Source of the DNA: SHXR01 sp046160305
GTDB taxonomy: Bacteria; Pseudomonadota; Gammaproteobacteria; Burkholderiales; SG8-39
DNA length: 64,000 nucleotides
Reading direction: 5' to 3'
NCBI GenBank assembly: GCA_046160305.1
Contig: JBJXGX010000025.1
Location: forward strand, 1 to 64,000
A program made the position numbers and the translations under genes. Numbering within the stretch: the stretch's first letter is position 1; every line of letters starts with the position of its first letter. This document shows, in pieces, positions 16,790 through 24,222 of this stretch. The notes below the pieces were generated by a model that did no database searches, was not told the origin of the DNA, and worked only from the letters and a program-made list of their open reading frames with translations.

Positions 16790-17133
16790 GTTGAACAGAA
16801 CACTTCTTTCTTCGCAATAGGCCATGCGCCAATTCGCGTCATTTCGGTCCCTCTTTGCTTCGGTAGCATTTCTCACGCTAACGCCCCGCCGACCCTCAAG
16901 ACACCGAGTGCTGGTGCCGCTGAGACCTATGAAGATGTGTGGGGCGCCACAGCAAGTCACGTTGTTGATTGCATAGCGTAAGGTTTCGACAGACCGTATG
17001 GCGCCGCCACACCTGCAAGGCATGTGATCGGTAATACCCTCGCGCTGCGTTGACGCCTCTCTTCGGCGCAGTTCCCGAATTCGCACGACATTCGATCGAT
17101 GGCGTCGCGAAGATTGACGTAAGGACATGTTCC
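16790..17133. other. Gene-free region before pilC
   Basis: 344 bases with no supported gene. There is a small TGTGG-GGCG-CCACA hairpin at 16938-16951 and no clear terminator or promoter. pilB and pilA, often next to pilC, are not here. Confidence 0.5.
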
Positions 17134-18372
17134 ATGGCGACCACAGCGCAACCCGCAAAAAAATCGGCCTCCAACGGCCTCAGCGAAAAAATCTACGTCT
17201 ACGAAGGGCGTGACAAGAACGGAAAAACCGCTCGCGGCGAAGTACGTGCAACCGGCGAGCACGTCGTCAAGTCGATGCTGCGCCGGCAAGGCATTACCGT
17301 CACGAAGATCAAGGCGCAGCGTCTGTCAAGTGGCGGCAGCATTTCGCAGAAGGACATTGCCGTCTTCACGCGACAGCTCGCGACGATGATGAAAGCCGGT
17401 GTGCCGTTGATGCAATCCTTTGATATCGTCGGCCGCGGGCACGCGAACCCCGCGATGGCCCGACTTCTGCAAACAATTCGCACCGACATCGAAACCGGCG
17501 CAGGCCTGTCCCAATCGTTCGCGAAGCACCCGCTCTATTTTGATGCGCTCTACTGCAACCTTGTCCAGGCGGGCGAGCAGGCGGGGATATTGGAGACCCT
17601 TCTCGATCGGCTCTCGATTTATCAGGAAAAAACACTGGCGATCAAAGGCAAAATCAAGGGGGCGCTTTTCTACCCAATCGCCGTGATGGCGGTTGCAACG
17701 ATCGTCGTCGTGGTGATCATGTTGTGGGTCATCCCGGCGTTCAAGACCGTATTTTCAAGCTTCGGCGCGGACCTGCCGGCACCTACCCTGATCGTCATCG
17801 CGATATCGGATTTCCTGGTGGGCAACTGGTACACGCTCTTCCCGACGATCTTTGCTATCGCTTGGGGAGCTCTCGCGTTCTACAAGCGCTCCACGGCAAT
17901 GCAGATCGGGGCCGATCGTCTATTGTTGAAATTGCCGATATTTGGCGAACTCGTGCGCAAAGGGACACTGGCTCGCTGGACCCGTACGCTGTCGACGATG
18001 TTCGCAGCGGGCGTTCCGTTGGTTGAGGCTCTCGAATCAGTAGGCGGTGCCGCGGGAAATTATGTGTACCTGGTCGCCACCAAAGTCATCCAGAACGAAA
18101 TCTCGACGGGTACCAGCCTCACGCTGGCCATGGAACAATCAAAGGTATTCCCGAGCATGGTCGTCCAGATGGTATCCATCGGTGAAGAGTCCGGTTCCCT
18201 CGATACCATGCTTAGCAAGGTTGCTGACTTCTATGACGAGGAAGTCGACGAAATGGTCAAAGCGCTGTCGTCCCTCATGGAGCCGATGATCATGGCCGTC
18301 CTTGGTGTAATAATCGGCGGATTGGTCGTAGCGATGTACCTTCCAATATTCAAGATGGGCTCCGTGGTTTGA
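17134..18372 (+). CDS. pilC: Type IV pilus inner-membrane platform protein PilC
   Basis: 412 residues, type II secretion F family. PilC is the inner-membrane platform rotated by PilB/PilT during pilus assembly. The two repeated T2SSF domains are visible (FTRQLATMMKAGVPLMQSF and WTRTLSTMFAAGVPLVEAL), each followed by hydrophobic segments, with EEVDEMVKALSSLMEP near the end. ATG at 17134 follows AAGGAC at good spacing. pilD starts 61 bases downstream. The motor ATPase and pilin genes must lie elsewhere. Confidence 0.95.
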   Translation: MATTAQPAKKSASNGLSEKIYVYEGRDKNGKTARGEVRATGEHVVKSMLRRQGITVTKIKAQRLSSGGSISQKDIAVFTRQLATMMKAGVPLMQSFDIVGRGHANPAMARLLQTIRTDIETGAGLSQSFAKHPLYFDALYCNLVQAGEQAGILETLLDRLSIYQEKTLAIKGKIKGALFYPIAVMAVATIVVVVIMLWVIPAFKTVFSSFGADLPAPTLIVIAISDFLVGNWYTLFPTIFAIAWGALAFYKRSTAMQIGADRLLLKLPIFGELVRKGTLARWTRTLSTMFAAGVPLVEALESVGGAAGNYVYLVATKVIQNEISTGTSLTLAMEQSKVFPSMVVQMVSIGEESGSLDTMLSKVADFYDEEVDEMVKALSSLMEPMIMAVLGVIIGGLVVAMYLPIFKMGSVV

Positions 18373-18433
18373 TGGTCATTGGCATCGTGCGGTGGCCGCA
18401 TCCGGCCATGGCGAACAAACTCTTTCACCTCCG

Positions 18434-19294
18434 ATGGGCAATTTAAGCTGGTTGAATGATCCCTTAGCCTTCACGCTCACTGCGAGCGTGTTAGGCCTCT
18501 TGATCGGCAGCTTTCTCAATGTAGTGATCCATCGATTGCCCAAGATGATGGAGCGCGAGTGGCGCGAACAATGCGCCGAGCTGTCCGGACAGGCCATTGC
18601 GGAGACATCACCTCACAACCTTGTGAGACCGCGCTCTTCATGCCCGAGTTGCGGACATCAGATCACCGCGTTTGAGAACATTCCCGTCGTTTCTTATTTG
18701 ATGCTGCGCGGAAAATGCTCCGCATGCGGCACGCCGATCGGCATCCGCTATCCCGTCGTTGAAATTCTGACCGGCGCACTGTTCGCAGGCGCAGCACTCA
18801 AGTTCGGGTGGAGCGCTGCCGCCATCGCTGCAATGGTCTTCCTCGCGGCCTTGCTTGCGCTTTCATTCATCGATTTCGATACGCAGTTTCTTCCCGACGA
18901 CATCACGCTGCCGTTGATCTGGGCTGGCTTGATCGTCAACCTCTGGGGAACATTTGTTGACCTGAGAAGCGCGGTAATCGGTGCGATCGCCGGCTATCTC
19001 GTATTGTGGGCAGTCTATTGGTTATTCAAGCTGGCGACGGGCAAGGAAGGGATGGGGTTTGGCGACTTCAAGCTGCTCGCGGCGATTGGTGCATGGATGG
19101 GATGGAAAATTCTTCCGTTTGTAATTCTTGCGTCCTCGCTGGTCGGCGCAGTTCTCGGGATTGCACTGATCATCATTGCAAAACGCGGACGCGAAGTGCC
19201 CATGCCATTCGGCCCGTATCTCGCGATCTCCGCGGTGATTGCGCTCTTCTTCGGCAACGCCATCATCGACTACTATCTCGCACGGCTCGCATAG
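18434..19294 (+). CDS. pilD: Prepilin peptidase/N-methyltransferase PilD
   Basis: 286-residue A24 aspartic peptidase that cuts and N-methylates type IV prepilins and pseudopilins. The cytoplasmic zinc site has Cys70, Cys73, Cys95 and Cys98 (CPSCGH, CSACGT). The catalytic aspartates are Asp147 (SFIDFDTQFLPDD) and Asp211 in GMGFGDFKLLA. About eight membrane helices are expected. ATG at 18434 fits the family N-terminus, although its ribosome site is weak. It sits between pilC and coaE (22-base gap), the usual pilC-pilD-coaE order. Confidence 0.95.
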   Translation: MGNLSWLNDPLAFTLTASVLGLLIGSFLNVVIHRLPKMMEREWREQCAELSGQAIAETSPHNLVRPRSSCPSCGHQITAFENIPVVSYLMLRGKCSACGTPIGIRYPVVEILTGALFAGAALKFGWSAAAIAAMVFLAALLALSFIDFDTQFLPDDITLPLIWAGLIVNLWGTFVDLRSAVIGAIAGYLVLWAVYWLFKLATGKEGMGFGDFKLLAAIGAWMGWKILPFVILASSLVGAVLGIALIIIAKRGREVPMPFGPYLAISAVIALFFGNAIIDYYLARLA

Positions 19295-19316
19295 AACGCT
19301 GGGGGATCGGTCAGCG

Positions 19317-19940
19317 ATGAAACTCATCGTCGGATTGACGGGTGGGATTGGCAGCGGCAAATCAAGCGTCGGCCGCGAGTTTGAAGCACACGGCGTTGCT
19401 GTCGTCGACGCGGATGCAATTTCGCGGGCCTTGACCGCCCGTGGTGGAGCCGCGATTGACGCCATTCGAGCGCAATTCGGCGACGACTTGATCGATGCGA
19501 CGGGTGCCCTCGACCGCGCGCGAATGCGGGCCCTGGTTTTCTCAGACCCTGCCGCCAAACGAAAGCTTGAATCGATTCTGCACCCAATGATTCGAACGGA
19601 ATCCGATCGCCTCGTCGCCGGCGCGCAATCACCGTATGTGATTTTGATGATTCCGCTCCTGGTCGAATCCGGCGCCCCAAGGAGACGATGTCACTTGATC
19701 GCCGTCGTGGACTGTCCCGAAGAAATTCAGATCGAACGCGTCATGCGTCGGGATCGACTGACCCGTACCGAGGTCGAGGCGATCATGAAATCCCAGGCCT
19801 CGCGCCAATTCCGCCTGGACAACGCGGACGATGTGATCGACAACAGCGGTGCGGAATCGGCGATTGTCGAACAGGTCGAGCGGCTCCATCGAAAATATGC
19901 CGATCGTGCCGTTTCGCGCGCGTGGGCAAGACCCGGCTGA
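19317..19940 (+). CDS. coaE: Dephospho-CoA kinase
   Basis: 207-residue P-loop kinase for the last step of coenzyme A synthesis. Walker A GGIGSGKS lies at the N-terminus (LIVGLTGGIGSGKS), followed by GVAVVDADAISR and the lid region RVMRRDRLTRTEVEAIMKSQ. The DNxGxE-like end DVIDNSGAESAIVEQV is typical. ATG at 19317 matches the family start, so upstream in-frame codons in pilD are excluded. Confidence 0.95.
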   Translation: MKLIVGLTGGIGSGKSSVGREFEAHGVAVVDADAISRALTARGGAAIDAIRAQFGDDLIDATGALDRARMRALVFSDPAAKRKLESILHPMIRTESDRLVAGAQSPYVILMIPLLVESGAPRRRCHLIAVVDCPEEIQIERVMRRDRLTRTEVEAIMKSQASRQFRLDNADDVIDNSGAESAIVEQVERLHRKYADRAVSRAWARPG

Positions 19941-20120
19941 AAGCAGGATCGGTTCGTTGGACTCGAATCGAACAATTCGAATCGCATGTACGCATGCCGG
20001 GATTTATCATACGTTTGATTTCAGCCGCCTCGCCCGCGCGTCCCGTGTAAAATCGCGCGAGGTTGGCACGTGGTCCGACCAACAAAGGGTGCAACAACAA
20101 CGAAACAGGTGCGACAACAA

Positions 20121-20888
20121 GTGAGCGCGGCGTTGATCACCTACGAGTATCCCCTGATCGAGCGCGTTAGAACGCTGCTCCGCCTTGAGGCGCTCTTCGC
20201 GCGGGCGAAGCTTTTCATTAGTCGAACCGACCCGCAGGATCATCATGTCGCACTGCTGAGCCTATTCGAGATCCTCGAGGTGGTGGGTCGCGCGGAGCTG
20301 AAGTCCGATCTGCTTCAAGAACTTGAGCGGCAGCGTCAAGTCGTAGCATCGTTTCGAAGCAACCCGGACGCCGACCAGCGAATCCTGTCCGGCGTGTTGG
20401 ATGGCATCGAGCGTGCGGCCACCGCCATCCACGGCATGTCCGGCAAGGTGGGCCAGCATCTTCGGGACAACGATTGGCTAATGGGAATCCGGCAGCGTGC
20501 CGCGATTCCCGGAGGCGCTTGCGAGTTCGACCTTCCGTCCTATCATCGTTGGCTGCATCGAGAAGACTCGGCGCGAATCGAGGCTTTGCAACGGTGGGTG
20601 GGCCCAATGCTGCCGATTCGTGATGGCGCCATCCTCGTGCTGGCGATGCTCCGTGAAAGTGGCAAGGCGCAGCAACTCAGTGCTCCGCAGGGCGTTTTTC
20701 AGCAGTCTCTTGGCGGACGCGTGGCGCATATCGTTCGGATCAAGATTCCTATCTGGCCCGAGTGCGTTCCGGAAGTGAGCGCGAACCGCTATGCGCTGAA
20801 TATCCGCTTCACCGTACAGGGCGATGACCCACGTCCCCGAACGGTTGAACACGACGTCCCTTTCGAACTCACTTTTTGCAGCCTATGA
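20121..20888 (+). CDS. zapD: Cell division protein ZapD
   Basis: About 255 residues, DUF1342. ZapD binds FtsZ and bundles protofilaments at the division ring. The family start is recognisable in ITYEYPLIERVRTLLRLEAL, and the C-terminal beta domain has LPSYHRWLH and QSLGGRVAHIVRI. The GTG start at 20121 is chosen because it matches homologue length; a GTG 17 codons upstream is possible and the ribosome site is weak for both. Its TGA overlaps the yacG ATG. Confidence 0.92.
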   Translation: MSAALITYEYPLIERVRTLLRLEALFARAKLFISRTDPQDHHVALLSLFEILEVVGRAELKSDLLQELERQRQVVASFRSNPDADQRILSGVLDGIERAATAIHGMSGKVGQHLRDNDWLMGIRQRAAIPGGACEFDLPSYHRWLHREDSARIEALQRWVGPMLPIRDGAILVLAMLRESGKAQQLSAPQGVFQQSLGGRVAHIVRIKIPIWPECVPEVSANRYALNIRFTVQGDDPRPRTVEHDVPFELTFCSL

Positions 20889-21091
20889 GCCGGGCAAAGG
20901 TTGTTGGCTGTCCAAGTTGCGGGACGCAGGTCGAATGGGGGCCACAGTCGCCGTTCCGACCCTTCTGCTCGAAGCGATGCAAGCTACTTGATTTTGGCGC
21001 GTGGGCTACCGAACGCTATCGGGTCACGGGGCCCGATCATGATCCCAATGCGGTGGACGACGAAAGCGCACCAAAGTCCGACGCCAGATAA
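20885..21091 (+). CDS. yacG: DNA gyrase inhibitor YacG
   Basis: 68-residue zinc protein. Four ligand cysteines are at positions 9, 12, 28 and 32 (CPSCG, FCSKRC). The C-terminal tail is acidic and disordered, as in the family. YacG binds GyrB and blocks DNA binding. It starts inside the zapD stop (ATGA overlap), the common coaE-zapD-yacG arrangement, and its stop lies one base from the stop of the convergent Nudix gene. Confidence 0.93.
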   Translation: MSRAKVVGCPSCGTQVEWGPQSPFRPFCSKRCKLLDFGAWATERYRVTGPDHDPNAVDDESAPKSDAR

Positions 21092-21092
21092 T

Positions 21093-22031
21093 CTAGCGCC
21101 ACGCGGTTCGACGTAGCGCAACGCCATGTGCACCGTGCGTCCACGCCGTTTCAAGATAGGCGCGCGCCAGACCACCTGATGCGAATACCGGTAACGAGTA
21201 GTCCTCGATCAGGCGCGAGAATCGCTGCCATCCCATAGGCGCCCGGGAAGAGCCTGGCGAGCCTTCGACGACCGGTCCAAGCACGACGAAATCAAGTGCC
21301 AGTTGCGCTGCCTTGGCGAGTTCACCTTCGTCATGGCACGTCGCCGCGACCCACGCGAATGGAGGACGGCCCTCCAGTTGCGCAAGCTGCTGTGCCGACA
21401 GGTGAAGACCGTCGGCGCCGATCTCCTGCGCCACTTGAATGTCACCGTACACGAGCAATCGCGCCCCGTTTGCCCGACACAGCGCGACAACCTTATGCCC
21501 TAATGTCCGCAACTCCTCTCTGTTCGCGAACGCCTCTCGAAGTTGAACGAGCCGCAGCCCGCGCGCGAGGCGACGCTCGAGGATCTTCAAGAACGATTGC
21601 TCGCCCACTTCACCGGCGTTGGAAATTGCGTACTCGGGTGCAATTTCGAGCGCACGCAGGAGCGGGGTGTTCGCAGGCAACATGGGCGCGAGCGTTATTC
21701 GCTCGGGGATCTGCCACTCGAGCGCCTGATGCTCCCGCGCTTGCATCGTGCCTTCCCATGAGGTGACACGATAGAAAAAAATTCGAACCGTTGCATGCGG
21801 ATAGGTGAACACCTGCGTGAGCCACGGATAGGCGCAGGTGACGCGGATTCCAAGTTCTTCGGCCAGCTCGCGATCGAGTGCCATCCTCGGCGATTCACCC
21901 TGTTCAACCTTCCCACCGGGGAATTCCCAGTACCCGGCATACACTTTCTTCAGAGGACGTTGCGCGAGAAGAATCTGCCCATCGCTTCCGATCAGGACAC
22001 CGGCCGCAACATCGACCGCACCGTCGGTCAT
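21093..22031 (-). CDS. Nudix hydrolase fused to a ThiE-like domain (MutT-TENI)
   Basis: 312 residues. The N-terminal Nudix domain (residues about 1-135) has an intact Nudix box, GGKVEQGESPRMALDRELAE followed by ELGI, as in MutT proteins that hydrolyse 8-oxo-dGTP. The C-terminal half (about 145-312) is a TIM barrel of the thiamine phosphate synthase/TenI family, with GADGLHLSAQQL, AATCHDEGEL and VVLGPVVEGSP. This fusion is common in beta- and gammaproteobacteria. The start ATG at 22031 overlaps the stop of the upstream ATPase gene by 4 bases. Confidence 0.92.
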   Translation of the reverse strand: MTDGAVDVAAGVLIGSDGQILLAQRPLKKVYAGYWEFPGGKVEQGESPRMALDRELAEELGIRVTCAYPWLTQVFTYPHATVRIFFYRVTSWEGTMQAREHQALEWQIPERITLAPMLPANTPLLRALEIAPEYAISNAGEVGEQSFLKILERRLARGLRLVQLREAFANREELRTLGHKVVALCRANGARLLVYGDIQVAQEIGADGLHLSAQQLAQLEGRPPFAWVAATCHDEGELAKAAQLALDFVVLGPVVEGSPGSSRAPMGWQRFSRLIEDYSLPVFASGGLARAYLETAWTHGAHGVALRRTAWR

Positions 22032-22921
22032 CGTGCGCGTTCTTTGCGCTTCGCGGCGTTGGCGTGCCGGCCGGCCCAGTCTTGCGCGAAGTGCCATGCG
22101 ACGCGACCGCTACGGGATCCGCGTTGCATCGACCATTGCAGCGCTTCTTCCCGCGCATTCGCGATGGTCTTCGCATCACACCCGAAATGCCCGAGCCAGT
22201 GCGAGACGATGTCCAGATACTCGTCCTGATCGAACGGATAGAACGATACCCACAATCCGAAGCGTTCCGACAGTGAAATCTTTTCCTCGCTGGTCTCGCC
22301 CGGATGCAACTCGTCACCGACATGTTTGAATTCGAGATTTTCCTGCATGTACTCCGGCATCAGGTGCCGTCGATTCGATGTCGCGTAGACCAGCACATTG
22401 GCCGAAGTCGCCGAAATGGATCCGTCCAGCACGACTTTGAGTGCCTTGTAACCGGGATCAGATCCTTCAAACGAAAGATCGTCGCAGTAGACAATGTAGC
22501 GCTCGGCCCGTTGAGCGACGATGTCGACGATCTCAGGCAGGTCAACGAGTTCGTTTTTGTCGACTTCAATGAGGCGCAAACCATGCCGCGCATAGCGATT
22601 GAGGAGCGCCTTGATCAACGACGATTTACCGGTGCCCCGAGCACCCGTGAGCAGAACGTTGTTGGCGGGACGCCCCTCGACGAACTGCTTGGTGTTCTGT
22701 TCGATGATCTGCTTTTGCCGATCGATGTCACGCAGATCGCTCAGTGCGATTCGATGAACATTGCTGACCGGATGCAGATAGCCGCGGCCGCCGCGATGCC
22801 GCCATCTAAACGCGGTTGATGATTTCCAGTCCGCGGTGGGAACAGCAGGCGGCAGCACTGCCTCGACCCGCTCGAGAATGCGTTCGACACGCGCGATCAG
22901 ATTGGAATAGTCGGACGACAT
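22028..22921 (-). CDS. AAA+ ATPase, DUF815 family
   Basis: 297 residues. The DUF815 core has Walker A LLTGARGTGKSSL, Walker B YIVYCDDLSFE, a sensor-like VYATSNRRHLMPEYM and the arginine-containing ERFGLWVSFYPFDQDEYL segment. A longer in-frame extension reaches into argJ; ATG at 22921 is preferred because the family starts here. The function is unknown, but the family usually sits between argJ and the MutT-TENI gene in betaproteobacteria, as it does here. Confidence 0.9.
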   Translation of the reverse strand: MSSDYSNLIARVERILERVEAVLPPAVPTADWKSSTAFRWRHRGGRGYLHPVSNVHRIALSDLRDIDRQKQIIEQNTKQFVEGRPANNVLLTGARGTGKSSLIKALLNRYARHGLRLIEVDKNELVDLPEIVDIVAQRAERYIVYCDDLSFEGSDPGYKALKVVLDGSISATSANVLVYATSNRRHLMPEYMQENLEFKHVGDELHPGETSEEKISLSERFGLWVSFYPFDQDEYLDIVSHWLGHFGCDAKTIANAREEALQWSMQRGSRSGRVAWHFAQDWAGRHANAAKRKERAR

Positions 22922-22961
22922 GGAACCGGTTGCCTCGGGGAATGCCGCCGCGCCGGGCGCC

Positions 22962-24191
22962 TCAGGTGCGGTACTCGGCGTTGATCTTGACGTAGTCGTA
23001 GGAAAAATCGCAAGTCCAGACGCGGGTACTCGCTCCCCCGCGACCAAGGTCGACGCGAATCGTGATCTCGGCAGGCTTCATCGCGGCCGCGCCTTGGGCT
23101 TCGTCGTAGCTCGCCGCCCGACCGCCGCGTTCGACGACCTTCACGTTCCCGATGTAAAGATCGATACGCGAGGTATCGAGGTCGGTGATCCCGGCATTAC
23201 CGATCGCCATGATGAGCCGGCCAAGATTGGGGTCGGAGGCGAAGAACGCCGTCTTCACCAGCGGCGAATGCGCGATCGCCTTGGCGACGCGTGCGGCTTC
23301 TGCTTCGGATGCCGCAGCGCCGACCTCGACAGTAATGAACTTAGTCGCGCCCTCACCGTCTCGCGCAATCGACTGCGCGAGTACGACTGCGATGTCGGTG
23401 ATCGCACTCTTGAGCTGTCGATAGGTTGTCGTGTCACGCCCTGAGATCGGCGCCGCCTCCGATCTGCCGGTGGCAATCAGGACGAAGGAATCGTTGGTGG
23501 ACGTGTCGCCATCGACCGTTACGCGGTTGAACGAAACATCCGCGACTTCACGTACAAGGTCGCGAAGGACAGTGCCAGCGATCGACGCGTCGGTCGCGAT
23601 GAAAGAGAGCATCGTCGCCATGTTTGGCTGCAGCATGCCAACACCCTTGGCCATGCCGGTGACGACAATCCGCTTGCCATCGATCTGAACGATGCGCGAT
23701 ACAGCCTTCGCGACCGTGTCGGTGGTCATGATGGCTTCGGCCGCCGCCGCCCATCCGTTCTCGCTTAACGTGGCGAAGCATTGCGGTAGTGCGGCCTCGA
23801 TTCGATCGACCGGCAGTTGTTCGAGAATCACGCCGGTCGAAAACGGGAGCACCTTCGCCGCAGCGCAGTCGATACGGGATGCAACGAGCGCGCAACTTCG
23901 ATTCGCGGCCTGAAGCCCCGCTTCGCCCGTACCGCAATTGGCATTCCCTGCGTTCACGATCAACGCGCGGATCTCGTTGGATTCGGCGAGGTGCCGCCGG
24001 CACAACTGCACCGGAGCGGCCGCAAAGCTGTTTTGGGTGAAAACACCCGCGACCTTCGACCCGGCGGCAAGCCGCATCAGCATGAGATCGGGGCGGCCCT
24101 GCTTCCGAATGCCGGCTCGCGCAGTACCGAGCTCGACGCCAGCCACCGGAATGAGCTCGGCCGGAACGGGGGAAACGAGATTGACGGCCAT
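22962..24191 (-). CDS. argJ: Glutamate N-acetyltransferase / amino-acid acetyltransferase
   Basis: 409-residue Ntn-type enzyme that transfers the acetyl group from N-acetylornithine to glutamate, recycling it in arginine synthesis. The self-cleavage site that exposes the nucleophilic threonine is visible in GMLQPNMATMLSFIATDA. GNANCGTGEAG and DGDTSTNDSFVL are further landmarks. ATG at 24191 is chosen by homology. It lies 31 bases after secA. Bifunctionality (use of acetyl-CoA too) cannot be decided here. Confidence 0.95.
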   Translation of the reverse strand: MAVNLVSPVPAELIPVAGVELGTARAGIRKQGRPDLMLMRLAAGSKVAGVFTQNSFAAAPVQLCRRHLAESNEIRALIVNAGNANCGTGEAGLQAANRSCALVASRIDCAAAKVLPFSTGVILEQLPVDRIEAALPQCFATLSENGWAAAAEAIMTTDTVAKAVSRIVQIDGKRIVVTGMAKGVGMLQPNMATMLSFIATDASIAGTVLRDLVREVADVSFNRVTVDGDTSTNDSFVLIATGRSEAAPISGRDTTTYRQLKSAITDIAVVLAQSIARDGEGATKFITVEVGAAASEAEAARVAKAIAHSPLVKTAFFASDPNLGRLIMAIGNAGITDLDTSRIDLYIGNVKVVERGGRAASYDEAQGAAAMKPAEITIRVDLGRGGASTRVWTCDFSYDYVKINAEYRT

Positions 24192-24222
24192 CGTAGTGAT
24201 TCTCTTTGAACCGATCGACCCG

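Noticed and set aside
16938..16951. Terminator between the CNNM gene and pilC
   Set aside because: The stem has only five base pairs with no T-run and lies well past the stop.
15431..17158. A 575-codon leftward open frame opposite the CNNM gene
   Set aside because: The plus-strand CNNM/CBS protein is unmistakable; the opposite frame has no motifs and crosses the intergenic region.
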